A program made the position numbers and the translations under genes. This document shows, in pieces, positions 52,191 to 61,247 of a DNA stretch of 64,000 nt. Numbering within the stretch: the first letter of the stretch is position 1; every line of letters starts with the position of its first letter. The DNA comes from PoT sp049331405. Its GTDB lineage: Bacteria; Planctomycetota; Planctomycetia; Isosphaerales; Isosphaeraceae. Under the pieces are notes generated by a model. That model did no database searches. It had not been told where the DNA came from and worked only from the letters and a program-made list of their open reading frames with translations. Location of the stretch: positions 124,001 to 188,000 of the forward strand of contig NZ_CP186275.1 of assembly GCF_049331405.1 (NCBI RefSeq), written 5' to 3'.

Positions 52191-52383
52191 GGTGTGGACC
52201 GAGAGATTGCATCCGGCGGGAGCCGGCGAAAGTCGGGAGATTCCCCCTCATCCGAAACACGGACGACGTTGGACAGGGAATCGGATAAAATCCGCGTCAG
52301 CGGTTCGAATACGACGCTATCCGATTTTCCTCTCGAAGGTCGATGAAATAACCTGGAAGGCACTTCCTAGGCAGGGGCGCGCG

Positions 52384-53367
52384 ATGAAGTCACCGATCCT
52401 AATGCTCGCGGGGTTCTTTCTTGCCGACCCGGCGATGGCCGACGACCCGATCCATGCCTCCGTCGAGAAGGCGATCCCTCTGCTCCTCAAGGCCGCGTCC
52501 GGGTACACCGAGAAGCGAGATTGCTTCTCCTGCCACCACCAGGCGGTACCCGTGCTCGCACTCGACGCGGCAAAACGCCGAGGCTTCGACATCCCCACCG
52601 ACGCGATCGATGAGCAGGTCGAGCTCACCCATGAGGATCTACGCGGTGCGATCGAGAGCTACAAGAAGGGGGACGGCCAGGGCGGCGGCGTCACAAGGGC
52701 CGGCTATGCCCTCTTCACCCTCGACGTCGCGGGCAAGAAGTCCGACGAGGTGAACGAAGCGGTCGTGGGTTACCTGCTGAAACGGGACGAGGGCCGCGAT
52801 CACTGGAAGGGTGCATCGAACCGCCCGCCCTCGGAGGCGAGCGACTTCACGTCGACCTATCTCGCCATCCGCGCCCTGACGGCCTACGGCAAGCCGGCGG
52901 ATAAGGATCGGATCGCCGGCCGCTTGGAGAAGGCCAGGGCATGGCTCGAAATGGCGGAGCCGAAAGATACGGAAGATCGGGTATTCCGGCTGTTCGCGAT
53001 GAAGGCCGCTTCGTCCCCGGAAGCATCGATCCGCAAGGCGACCGAAGACCTGCTCGCGACGCAGAAGGACGACGGGGGCTGGTCCCAGCTCGACGGCGGG
53101 ATGTCCGACCCCTACGCGACAGGCTCCTCCCTGGTCGCCCTGAATCGGGCCGGGGATGTCAAGACGGACAGCCCGGCCTATCGCAAGGGATTGGGCTTCC
53201 TGATCGGCCAGCAGCGTGAGGACGGCTCGTGGTTCGTCGCCTCGCGGAGCAAGCCATTCCAGCCCTACTTCGAGAGCGGCTTCCCGTACGGCAAGGACCA
53301 GTTCATCTCGATGGCGGCGTCTGCCTGGGCGGTCACGGCCCTGACGCTGGCGTTGCCCGAGCGGTGA
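52384..53367 (+). CDS. Secreted alpha/alpha-toroid protein with CxxCHH motif
   Basis: 327 residues from ATG 52384; the frame is open from 52192 but the leader there has no Shine-Dalgarno signal. Signal peptide (SPILMLAGFFLADPAMA). CFSCHH at residues 47-52 is a CxxCH haem-type motif. The rest resembles squalene-cyclase/prenyltransferase repeats (GGWSQLDGG, QQREDGSWFV), an alpha/alpha toroid without the catalytic DxDD of hopene cyclases. Such proteins recur in planctomycetes. Possibly a c-type haem protein or a binding protein; function unknown. Confidence 0.78.
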   Translation: MKSPILMLAGFFLADPAMADDPIHASVEKAIPLLLKAASGYTEKRDCFSCHHQAVPVLALDAAKRRGFDIPTDAIDEQVELTHEDLRGAIESYKKGDGQGGGVTRAGYALFTLDVAGKKSDEVNEAVVGYLLKRDEGRDHWKGASNRPPSEASDFTSTYLAIRALTAYGKPADKDRIAGRLEKARAWLEMAEPKDTEDRVFRLFAMKAASSPEASIRKATEDLLATQKDDGGWSQLDGGMSDPYATGSSLVALNRAGDVKTDSPAYRKGLGFLIGQQREDGSWFVASRSKPFQPYFESGFPYGKDQFISMAASAWAVTALTLALPER

Positions 53368-53655
53368 TCATAGTTTATCAGCATTCTCACGCTTCAATAT
53401 TTGATGTCATATCCTGGCCGCGTCCCTCCGCTCCTCGAGGGACCCGAGCCGCCCCGTCTCATGCTGGTCGCCTCGGCCGTGCCGCTGATAGACGGGATGT
53501 GCGAGTTCGCGCCCATTCCGCGGCCATGAAAGCCAGGTATGAACGGCTGGCGTTCTTTCCGGCTGGATATCTGGAACCCTCGACCTGCCGGAGCCGGAGC
53601 GAGCGACGGGCCTCGTGACGTGGTATGCTGGCGGCCCCTGGGACTTGAGGAGCCG
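53368..53655. other. Intergenic region, nothing recognised
   Basis: 288 bp between the toroid protein gene and the ceramidase-like gene. The ceramidase frame extends back to 53539 but without a start signal. No repeat, RNA or terminator was identified. Confidence 0.4.
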
Positions 53656-55086
53656 ATGATGCGAAGTCTCCGCCGTGCGTTCGTGGTCGGAATTTTGATG
53701 CTGGCTGTCTGTGTCCCGGCGACTCGGGCTTTCGACGACGGGAAACCGAGTCCCACCTGGAAGGCCGGGACGGCAACCGTCACGATCACGCCAGAGCGGC
53801 CGCTGACCTTGCTCGGCTACACCAGCCGCAAGGGGCCGTTTGAGGCGGTTTCCGACGAATTGTCGGCCCGCGCGTTGGCCCTGGAGGATGCACAGGGCCG
53901 CCGCGCGGTGATCGTCGCGGCCGACCTGGTCGCGTTCCAGTCCGCCGTCGTCACCGACGCCGTGACACGCCGGATCGCCGAGCGGACGGGTCTGGGTCCA
54001 GAGCGGCTGATCTTCAACGCCTCGCACACCCATACCGGGCCGGTCGTCAGCCTGGATCCGAACCTCAAGCTCAACGTCGCCCACCCGGACATGACCCCCG
54101 AGCAGGCCGAGGCGACGATCGCATACACCCGCCGGCTGCAGGACCAACTCGTCGATCTGGTGGAACGTGCCCTCGTCGATATGAAGCCGGCACGGCTCTC
54201 CCGGGCGTTCGGCCGGACGAAGGTCCCCACCAGCCGCCGGCTCCCGAAGCCGGAGGGAGTCGTCATGTCACCCAACCCGGCCGCCCCGGTGGACGACTCC
54301 GTCCCCGTCTTGCGCGTCGACTCGCCGGAAGGCAAGACCCTGGCCGTGGTCTTCGGATGCTCCTGCCATGCCGTGGCCGCCGGTTTCCAGAACGCCATCA
54401 GCGCCGACTATCCCGGCTATGCCCGTGCCGTCATCGAGGCGCGTCACCCCGGCGCGACGGCACTCTTCCTGGCCGGGTGCGGCGGCGACGCCAACCCCGA
54501 ACCTCGTGGCACGATCGAACAGGCCCGGACGCACGGCGAGGCGCTGGGCCGCGAGGTCTGCCGGGTCCTCGATGGGCCGCTCGCCCCCGTCGCAGGGCCG
54601 CTCCGGGTCGCATATGTGCAGGTGGACCTGCCGCTGCAACGATTGTCCCGCGAGCAGATCGGAGGCTACCGAGATCGCCCGAACTTCCAGGCGTGGCAGG
54701 CCCGGCACATGCTGGAGGTGCTGGACGCGGGCGGACGATTGCCAACGCACTACACGGCGCCCGTGGCGGTCTGGCGGTTCGGCAAGGACCTGACGCTGGC
54801 GGCGCTGCCGGGCGAGCCGGTCGCCGAGTACGCGACGCTGATGCGCAAGGCCCTCGGCCCGGAAGGGCTCTGGATCTCCGGCTACAACAACGACTGTTTC
54901 GGCTACCTGCCGTCCGCGAAGGTCGTCGCCGAAGGAGGTCACGAGGCGATCGGCGTGACGCTCTGGGCGTGGAGTCGAAACCTGAACTCCATGGTCGGCT
55001 TCTTCGAGCCTCGGGTTCAGGACGTGGTGGTCGACGCCGTCCGTCGGCTGGCGAGCCAAGCGGCGGCCGATGCTGAGGCCAAGTAG
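53656..55086 (+). CDS. Neutral/alkaline ceramidase-like secreted hydrolase
   Basis: 476 residues from ATG 53656 (GAGGAG upstream). Signal peptide (VVGILMLAVCVPATRA). The N-terminal ceramidase-type domain has the zinc-site pieces NASHTHTGP, SCHAVAAG, ISADYPGYA and LAGCGGDANP. True neutral ceramidases are about 650-700 residues with a C-terminal beta domain; this one is shorter, as in many bacterial homologues of unknown substrate. It probably hydrolyses an amide lipid or related compound outside the cytoplasm. It stands alone, without lipid genes nearby. Confidence 0.85.
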   Translation: MMRSLRRAFVVGILMLAVCVPATRAFDDGKPSPTWKAGTATVTITPERPLTLLGYTSRKGPFEAVSDELSARALALEDAQGRRAVIVAADLVAFQSAVVTDAVTRRIAERTGLGPERLIFNASHTHTGPVVSLDPNLKLNVAHPDMTPEQAEATIAYTRRLQDQLVDLVERALVDMKPARLSRAFGRTKVPTSRRLPKPEGVVMSPNPAAPVDDSVPVLRVDSPEGKTLAVVFGCSCHAVAAGFQNAISADYPGYARAVIEARHPGATALFLAGCGGDANPEPRGTIEQARTHGEALGREVCRVLDGPLAPVAGPLRVAYVQVDLPLQRLSREQIGGYRDRPNFQAWQARHMLEVLDAGGRLPTHYTAPVAVWRFGKDLTLAALPGEPVAEYATLMRKALGPEGLWISGYNNDCFGYLPSAKVVAEGGHEAIGVTLWAWSRNLNSMVGFFEPRVQDVVVDAVRRLASQAAADAEAK

Positions 55087-56140
55087 CGAAGCAAATCCGA
55101 CCCGGGCGCCTTCTTGCGGCCTCCCTCCACATCCGCTCCCCCTCTGCAGCTCCAACACCCAGGACGGCATCGGCGTCTTGCCCGATGCTCGGCGGCGGGG
55201 GAGACGCCGTCGACGTTGGGCGCGTCCTTGAACTCCTGTAGGCGGAGGGCTTCTGGCCGGCGACGGCTTGGAGTACGAGGTCGACTCAGCCCCCCCGCGC
55301 ATGACCTCCTGTCAATGTGCGGACGACCCTATGCCAGACGCGGCCAAACGCAGCCGAAACGCCACAAAAATACGGGGGCAGGGTGATTTCGTGACGGTCG
55401 CCGGGTAACGAGAGTTCCCGGGCGAGCGTGTAGTGGGACATGCTCTTCCGACGTCCGTCCACGGATTTGCCCATTCCGACCGCATAGAACCAAGCTCTTC
55501 AATCCTCGCCGCCGAGTCCATGCGCGAGGAAATCGCAATGAACGCGACATGCTCACGCCACGGGAGCAGGGTAGTGCGGCAGGTCAATTCGAGGCTCAGG
55601 ACGCCTGCACGCCCGGAAAGAGGCCGCGTCGTCCTCGAGCACATCGAACCGCTTCGGACTTACCGGTAAGCCGCCACGACGGGCCCTTCAAGCTGTGTTC
55701 GGCATCCCATTTGCGTTCATTCATGGTTGAAGTGCGAGCAATCGTTCGGCTCACGGGCGACCCCCTCGCCTGAATGCCGGAACTCGATCGGGAATCGGTT
55801 CCAGTCCGAGCGGCGACACCGCATGAGGGCCGGCTCTTTCCGATGCGAGGGCCTTCCGCGGCCTGCAATCATTCATATTAAGGATTTCAGACATCACGGC
55901 TCGACGATTCGGGCAAGCCTGCCATGAATCGAAATCAGGCATGGATCATCATGTCAGGATACGTTGACGAAAGATCCTCGAGCCGAGCAGGGCGGGCCCG
56001 TCGAGCTCCGGCCCACGACGCTCCCAGGAACTGGGCCGCCATGCTCGGCGACGCAAACTGATGGACGGCGAACGTGACGCCGGGCCGTCGCCCTTGATCG
56101 GCGATCTTCTTACACCCGAGCTCTCATCGCGAGGTGGTTC
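55087..56140. other. Long gene-free stretch of unknown content
   Basis: 1054 bp without a convincing gene. Short frames exist on both strands but overlap and lack coding character. On the minus strand a fragment RPEALRLQEFKDAPNVDG (about 55190-55260) has protein-like composition without start or length, possibly a gene remnant. No tRNA, terminator or double-hairpin repeat was seen. Confidence 0.4.
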
Positions 56141-58060
56141 ATGACGCGAAAACGTTGGGCATTCTCAGCCGCCGTGCTATTCGCGGCGCCGGTTCTGTTG
56201 GCTCAGGGCTATGCCGGGGCCGCCCCGCCCCGAGGTGGCGGTGGCGGAGGCGGAGGGAGACCAGGTGGTCCCCCCGCCGGTCGCCCCGCGGCTCCCGCCG
56301 GCAGGCCAGGCGGCGCCGCGGGCCGGATCGCCGCACCGGCCCCTCCTCGTCCGGGCCCGACGGGCGCCGTCCGAGCCCCCATCGCTCGCCCGGAAGTCGG
56401 TAAGGCCGCGGCGCCGAACAGGCTCGGTGCTCCGGGCCCGGCGGCAGCCGCCCGAACTGAGAGGAACCTGGATCGGCGGCCGGTGCCCGGGAACTGGCCG
56501 GGCCTCCGCGGCCGAGCTCAAGGGCGTCCCGGCGAACTCGCCGGCGAGGGCCGTCGGCCCATCGATAATGAGCGTTTGATCCGCGAGCGCGAGAACCGGA
56601 TCGAGAACAACCGGTCGACGAATATCGTCAACAACAACAATCGGAACATCAATCGCAACGACGTCTTCGTCAACAACAACTACCACGGCGCCGGCTGGAA
56701 TGGGGGCAACTGGGGCCTCGGCAGCGGCCGAGGGCTCGGTTACGGCTACCGCGGGGGCTGGGCCCGCCCCTATTACGGGAACTGGTACCAGGGGGGCTGG
56801 GGCGGCAACGGCTTCTGGACCGGCCTCGGCGTCGGCGCCATGTCCATGTGGGGCCTCGGCTCGCTCGGGGGGATCCTGAACTCGCCGGGCTACGCGTATG
56901 GTAACACGCTCGGCTTCCCGGTCGGCTCCTACGGGATGTATAACTACTTCCCGACCTGGGGTATCGGCAACTACGCCAGCTGGGGCCTCGGCCCCATGGC
57001 GAGCAACGCTTATTACAGCGGCTACGCCGACCCTTATTACACAAGCCCGCCCGACCCGTCGGCGGTCGTGTATGATTACTCGCGGCCGATCGACGTCGCC
57101 GCGCCCCCGCCGGAGCCGGCGATCGTGACTTCGACGGAACAGTTGTTCGCGAATGCGCGCGATGCCTTCAAGGCGGGCGACTACCCCCGCGCCCTGGATC
57201 TCACCGACCAGGCCCTCAGGAAGACTCCCAACGTCCCCGTCATGCACGAATTCCGGGCCCTGACCCTCTTCGCGCTCAAGCGGTACAACGAGGCGGCGTC
57301 GGTCCTGTACGCGGTGCTCTCGGCCGAGCCGGGCTGGAACTGGTCCACCATGATCGGCCTCTATCCGGACGTCGACACCTATACGAACCACCTCCGGGCG
57401 CTCGAAGCCGACTCCAAGACGAACCCGGATTCGGCGTCCGACGCCTTCCTCCTGGGCTACTATTACATGGTCCAGGGGAACTCGTCCGAGGCCGCCGCGG
57501 AGTTCGACCGGGTGGTCCAGCTCCAGCCCAAGGACAAACTCTCGTCCTCGTTCGCCCAGGTCCTGAAGAAGGCGGGCGACGCTTCGCCGGAGCCGAACGA
57601 GCCGGCGCCGGCCCCCGAGGAACCCACCCCGGCGGTCGCGAACGCCGAGCCTCAACCTCAGCCCGAGCCGGCCCCGCCGCCGCAACCGGAAGCCGCCGGC
57701 ACGCAGGCCAAGAACGAGACCCCGGCGAACGCCGATAACAAGGCCGACGGCGAGCCGGCCCCCCCCGCGCCCCCGCCGCCTCCCGCTGCCCTGACCGGCG
57801 AGTGGAAGGCCAAGCCCTCCGACGACGTCGCGATCGACCTGACCCTCAGCAAGGACGGCGCCTTCACCTGGGTCGTCGACAAGAAGGGTCAGAAGCAGAC
57901 GATCGAAGGCACCGCCGGCTTCAAGGACGGCAACCTCGCCTTGCTCCAGGAGAACGGCCCGCCCCTCGTCGGCAAGGTCACCCAGTCGGACGCGAACTCG
58001 TTCGAGTTCCGCCCCCCCAACGCCCCGGATAACGCCCCGCCCCTGAAATTCACGCACTGA
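56141..58060 (+). CDS. Secreted TPR protein with Gly/Asn/Trp-rich region
   Basis: 639 residues. Signal peptide (FSAAVLFAAPVLLAQGYA). Pro/Gly/Ala-rich segment to about 150, an Asn-rich stretch (IVNNNNRNINRNDVFVNN), then a Gly/Trp/Tyr-rich region to about 300 (NYASWGLGPMASNAYY). TPR-like repeats follow at about 330-470 (ARDAFKAGDYPRALDLTDQA). A Pro/Ala/Glu-rich linker precedes a C-terminal lipocalin-like or META-type beta domain (LTGEWKAKPSDDVAIDLTL). Likely periplasmic or cell-wall associated. I recognise the architecture as common in planctomycetes, but no function is known. Confidence 0.82.
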   Translation: MTRKRWAFSAAVLFAAPVLLAQGYAGAAPPRGGGGGGGGRPGGPPAGRPAAPAGRPGGAAGRIAAPAPPRPGPTGAVRAPIARPEVGKAAAPNRLGAPGPAAAARTERNLDRRPVPGNWPGLRGRAQGRPGELAGEGRRPIDNERLIRERENRIENNRSTNIVNNNNRNINRNDVFVNNNYHGAGWNGGNWGLGSGRGLGYGYRGGWARPYYGNWYQGGWGGNGFWTGLGVGAMSMWGLGSLGGILNSPGYAYGNTLGFPVGSYGMYNYFPTWGIGNYASWGLGPMASNAYYSGYADPYYTSPPDPSAVVYDYSRPIDVAAPPPEPAIVTSTEQLFANARDAFKAGDYPRALDLTDQALRKTPNVPVMHEFRALTLFALKRYNEAASVLYAVLSAEPGWNWSTMIGLYPDVDTYTNHLRALEADSKTNPDSASDAFLLGYYYMVQGNSSEAAAEFDRVVQLQPKDKLSSSFAQVLKKAGDASPEPNEPAPAPEEPTPAVANAEPQPQPEPAPPPQPEAAGTQAKNETPANADNKADGEPAPPAPPPPPAALTGEWKAKPSDDVAIDLTLSKDGAFTWVVDKKGQKQTIEGTAGFKDGNLALLQENGPPLVGKVTQSDANSFEFRPPNAPDNAPPLKFTH

Positions 58061-58109
58061 GCTGCGGTAAGGGGCCGGCCCCTCTGATTCTCACCATCGA
58101 ATCCGAACA

Positions 58110-58148
58110 ACGCGGCGGATCACGTCACCGAGACGTGGTCCGCCGCGT
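58110..58148 (+). terminator. Strong terminator-like hairpin after the TPR gene
   Basis: ACGCGGCGGATCACGTC (58110-58126) pairs with GACGTGGTCCGCCGCGT (58132-58148) over 17 bp, with one U-G wobble and a 5-nt loop. It is 50 bp after the TPR stop. The trailing sequence has few T residues. Confidence 0.7.
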
Positions 58149-58214
58149 CCTCGTATTGACATCATCGGGAGAAGCACCGCCTCACAAACCTGGCTGGCGG
58201 CGGAGGACACCTCG

Positions 58215-58544
58215 ATGATCCATGATCGTGCTGCGATCGCCCGTTCCTGCTTCGCACCGCTGCTCGTCGCCGGCTTCTGCCTCATCGTGATGGGCCTGGT
58301 TATCGAGCCTGTGATGCCCTGGTTCGCCCTCGACCGAGTCCTGACACCGAAGGAGTTGGCCAATCCCGAAACGACGAGATCCACACTGGCACTCCTGAAG
58401 CGAGCCCAAGGCGGCCGCTGGTTATTCTGGGCGCTGGCCGGCGTGTTCGTCGTCTCGATCAGCGGGCTCGGCCTCTGGGCGACGTCGCGCCGAAACTCGC
58501 CGAGTGCCGATGATTTGATCTCTTATAACCCTGCCGCGCGATAG
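58215..58544 (+). CDS. Small two-helix membrane protein, unknown function
   Basis: 109 residues; ATG 58215. Helices at about 14-34 (PLLVAGFCLIVMGLVI) and 68-88 (WLFWALAGVFVVSISGLGLW). The tail is polar. No family recognised. Starts a row of four small + strand membrane genes that may be lineage-specific. The sequence around its stop codon recurs at 59329-59349. Confidence 0.6.
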   Translation: MIHDRAAIARSCFAPLLVAGFCLIVMGLVIEPVMPWFALDRVLTPKELANPETTRSTLALLKRAQGGRWLFWALAGVFVVSISGLGLWATSRRNSPSADDLISYNPAAR

Positions 58545-58551
58545 AATACCA
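58531..58551 (+). repeat. 21-bp direct repeat, left copy
   Basis: CTGCC-G-CGCGATAGAATACCA, spanning the stop codon of the previous gene. It matches 59329-59349 at 20 of 21 positions. Confidence 0.7.
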
Positions 58552-58772
58552 CCCGAGCCTCCCCAGCAGATATTCACGAGATTAATCATGGCTGTTTATA
58601 CGGCCGTGTAGCACGAGATCGCGATCGTCGTTGGCATCGTCTCCAGGCTCGCCCGGAAGAACCTGGGCGTTCGCCTACCGCAATGGCTTGAGCCTCATAT
58701 TATCCCAATGCTCGTGGTCACCACATAGCTGACAGAACGCATCTTCTCGCGAATCCAGCAAGGAGAGCCTCC

Positions 58773-59171
58773 ATGTTGAAGTTCACTTCACTCGCCTCGC
58801 ATTGTGCGGCATTGGTATTAGCCCTGTCCTCGTTCGTACTCGCCTTCTTCCTGTTGATCGATCTCTGCTTCATGGTCGTCTATTTCGGCTCAGGAGGCGG
58901 CACGTCCCAATGGTGGGGAGCGGCCTGGCAAAAGTCACTCCGCGAGATCGTCCAGCCCGGCATGATGGCGATCTTCATCGGGTGGGGCGCCTTGACGGTG
59001 GGAACCGGCCTCCTCGGCTCGACAATGGCCAGGCCGGGCCGAGAAACGAAGGCCGGGACGGTGCTGGCCTCCCTGGCCTCGCTGCTCTCGAAATGCGGCA
59101 TGACGGGGGCCGCCCTTGCCGCAACGGTCCTCGTCGCCCTGGTGGGATGCCGCCTGTTCTGGTCCCCGTGA
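58773..59171 (+). CDS. Small membrane protein, unknown function
   Basis: 132 residues with three hydrophobic segments: LVLALSSFVLAFFLLIDLCF, MMAIFIGWGALTVGTGLLG and GMTGAALAATVLVALVG. ATG preceded by AGGAGAG. No family recognised and no charged catalytic residues within the helices. It lies between two other small membrane genes with gaps over 200 bp. Confidence 0.6.
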   Translation: MLKFTSLASHCAALVLALSSFVLAFFLLIDLCFMVVYFGSGGGTSQWWGAAWQKSLREIVQPGMMAIFIGWGALTVGTGLLGSTMARPGRETKAGTVLASLASLLSKCGMTGAALAATVLVALVGCRLFWSP

Positions 59172-59328
59172 TCGGGGCGAGTCGCCGGTCCTGTTGTTCG
59201 GGAAAGGCCGCCATTGAGGCCGAGGCGACCATTCGAGGGTTCGGCAACCTAACTGCTCTCCCTCAGGAAGTTTCGGGCGATGCCGGGTTGATCCGCCTGG
59301 GCCATTGATTCCGACACTCCAAATATCT

Positions 59329-59349
59329 CTGCCACGCGATAGAATACCA
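59329..59349 (+). repeat. 21-bp direct repeat, right copy
   Basis: CTGCC-A-CGCGATAGAATACCA; partner of 58531-58551. It lies in the gap before the 59391 gene and may be the tail of a duplicated copy of the 58215 gene. Confidence 0.7.
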
Positions 59350-59390
59350 GATGGGTCGATCTCTACGGTATCTGGAATGCGGCGGCTATC

Positions 59391-59828
59391 ATGCTCTCGG
59401 AACCGGACGCACAATATGATGTTGATACGAATGGTGCGAAACGACCCCGGACGGCATCGCGAGCGACCTTCCGAGGGCTCATGTTTGCCCTGATCTTCGC
59501 GATCATGATCGTCGAGGTATTGATCACTCTCGGCATCTCGAGGGCTTTCGGCATCCACCTGGGGTCCAGCGTGGTTGCGGGGATGGGGCTCCCCAATGTC
59601 ATCATCGCCGGCGTGCTGGCGGATCAAATCTTCAAGCGGATGGGACTCTCCCGGAGCGGGACCACCGTCGAAGGGAGAAAGCCGACGACCGCCACGCCCG
59701 AAGGTGAAGCGGGCGACGATGAAGTCGTCGAGATCTTCTATCGGCGGTCCTTCAAGCGATTTCGTCGAGGGTGGCCGGATGAATTTTGGCCGGATTACGC
59801 CGAACGAGCCGGCCTCGCAATCGAATAG
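59391..59828 (+). CDS. Small membrane protein, paralogue of the next gene
   Basis: 145 residues. Begins MLSEPDAQ, then two hydrophobic segments (GLMFALIFAIMIVEVLITLG and GMGLPNVIIAGVLADQIF), then a polar tail with SRSGTTVEGRKPT and EGEAGDDEVVEIFYRRSF. The whole length up to DDEVVEI is clearly related to the first half of the 59871 product. It then stops, so it is either a short family member or a 3'-truncated copy. Function unknown. Confidence 0.65.
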   Translation: MLSEPDAQYDVDTNGAKRPRTASRATFRGLMFALIFAIMIVEVLITLGISRAFGIHLGSSVVAGMGLPNVIIAGVLADQIFKRMGLSRSGTTVEGRKPTTATPEGEAGDDEVVEIFYRRSFKRFRRGWPDEFWPDYAERAGLAIE

Positions 59829-59870
59829 CAAAGGCTGATTCCACCGACTTCTTATTGCACGGGCGGATTT

Positions 59871-60680
59871 ATGCTCTCAGAACCCGACGAACAGGATCCT
59901 ATCGTTGGGGTCATCAGGAAACCTCACCGGATATGGTCGCATATCATATTCTGCAGTATGATATCCGCATTCATTACTTCATTGATTTTAATCGAGGTCT
60001 TCGCTGTTGGGCCCATCGCGAGGAGTCTAGGCTTTCGCGACAAGGGGGACTGGCCGGCTCGGCTGTGGATGCTCAATCTCGCGATAGCCGGGGGGTTAAC
60101 GGAACGTATTTTTAAATGGATGGGACACTCCCAGAGCGGGAAGGTCGTCGAGGAGCGAAAGCCGACGTCCCTCACGCCCGAAGGTGATGTGGGCGACGAT
60201 GAAGTCGCCGAGGTGTACCTACCGCGGTCCCAGTTTATGTGCTTGGTGATAGTTTGCCTGTTCTTCTGCATACCGTGCTACTATGCGACACTCGACAGGC
60301 CAAATTTGATGGCGGCAGAGTTCTGGATAGCGACCAGTCTCGGCGTGTCTCTCATGCTCTGTGCGGTCTTCTTTTCCTATCCGGTATGGCGGAAAGTACC
60401 GCGGGCGCGTGCCGATTCAAACGGGATCTCCTATACTTCTTGGTGGCCATTCCCGCGAAAGTTCGTCCCCTGGTCTTCCGTGGCGACATGCGAGATCACC
60501 AACCATTACAATACGTTCGGAGATCACTTCCGCACCCAACTGTTCCTCAAGGGCTTTGACGGTCAGACGCTACTGAAGCAAGACATTGCTCATTGCAAGC
60601 CCGAGGATCAGGAACGTTTGGTCGCCTACATCCGCGCGAAGCTCCCGAAACTCCACGAGGATCTCTGGGATTGGGAATGA
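59871..60680 (+). CDS. Membrane protein with C-terminal PH-like domain, unknown function
   Basis: 269 residues. Begins MLSEPDEQ; two helices, then SQSGKVVEERKPTSLTPEGD as in its neighbour. It continues through two more helices (FMCLVIVCLFFCIPCYY and ATSLGVSLMLCAVFFSYPVW) into a soluble domain, ISYTSWWPFPRKFVPWSSVA, that looks like a bacterial PH/YcxB-type domain. Lower GC than most neighbours. The pair arose by tandem duplication. Function unknown. Confidence 0.72.
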   Translation: MLSEPDEQDPIVGVIRKPHRIWSHIIFCSMISAFITSLILIEVFAVGPIARSLGFRDKGDWPARLWMLNLAIAGGLTERIFKWMGHSQSGKVVEERKPTSLTPEGDVGDDEVAEVYLPRSQFMCLVIVCLFFCIPCYYATLDRPNLMAAEFWIATSLGVSLMLCAVFFSYPVWRKVPRARADSNGISYTSWWPFPRKFVPWSSVATCEITNHYNTFGDHFRTQLFLKGFDGQTLLKQDIAHCKPEDQERLVAYIRAKLPKLHEDLWDWE

Positions 60681-60704
60681 GCCCTGGTGAGCCGGGGCCG
60701 GAAC

Positions 60705-61163
60705 TCAACCCGTCCCGAGTTCGAGGGCCTGTCCCGCCTCGGACCGGTCGAATCGCTCGCGGGCGCTCAGCACCTCCGCACGGGTCCTCTCGGCCCAGCT
60801 CACCAGGCCGACGAGCGGTTCCAGCATCGATTCGCCCAGGGGTGAGAGTCGATATTCGACGGCCGGCGGCTTGGTCGGGAACACGTGCCGGGTGACGAGG
60901 CCGTCACGCTCCAATCCGCGTAGCGACTGCGTCAGCATCTTCCGGGAGATGTCCGGGATGAGCCGGAGCAAGACGGCGAATCGGCGCGGCTCCTTGGCGA
61001 GCGCGACGATGATCAGGGCGGTCCAGCGATCGCCGATCCGGTCGAAGGCGTCTCGGGCCGGGCATTGATCCGGGTCGAACTCGTCCTTGGTCCAGGCCTC
61101 GAAACGGGTCGCCAGGGCCTTCTGGACGCTCTCGGGGCGGTCACCTTCGGGTAACCTTGTCAC
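60705..61163 (-). CDS. HxlR-family (MarR-like) transcriptional regulator
   Basis: 152 residues; GTG 61163 with AAGGAGG 9 nt upstream. CPARDAFDRIGDRWTALIIV is the family start, with its conserved cysteine (Cys34), followed by the winged helix FAVLLRLIPDISRKMLTQSL and DGLVTRHVFPTKPPAVEYRL. HxlR proteins are dimeric, often redox- or electrophile-sensing through the N-terminal Cys. Divergent from the QorB-like gene with an 84-bp gap, the same pairing as ytfH/ytfG in Escherichia coli, so it probably represses that gene. Confidence 0.92.
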   Translation of the reverse strand: MTRLPEGDRPESVQKALATRFEAWTKDEFDPDQCPARDAFDRIGDRWTALIIVALAKEPRRFAVLLRLIPDISRKMLTQSLRGLERDGLVTRHVFPTKPPAVEYRLSPLGESMLEPLVGLVSWAERTRAEVLSARERFDRSEAGQALELGTG

Positions 61164-61219
61164 GAATTTCTGCCTCCTTGAGGGCGATTGGGGTGGTCCC
61201 TATCCTTCACCAGGTTACC
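61150..61219. promoter_or_regulatory. Pair of GGTAACC/GGTTACC sites in the HxlR-QorB gap
   Basis: GGTAACC at 61150-61156 and GGTTACC at 61213-61219 are exact reverse complements. One overlaps the HxlR start region and the other lies 29 bp before the QorB-like ATG, positions suited to autorepression and target repression. Confidence 0.4.
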
Positions 61220-61247
61220 AAAAGAGACCTCGTTATGGAGACCACCA

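Noticed and set aside
55114..55942. Several short frames between the ceramidase-like and TPR genes, considered as transposase remnants
   Set aside because: No transposase motif could be recognised in any frame, so only a possible remnant is mentioned.
56177..58057. 626-codon minus-strand frame over the TPR protein gene
   Set aside because: GC shadow of a plus-strand gene with signal peptide and TPRs.
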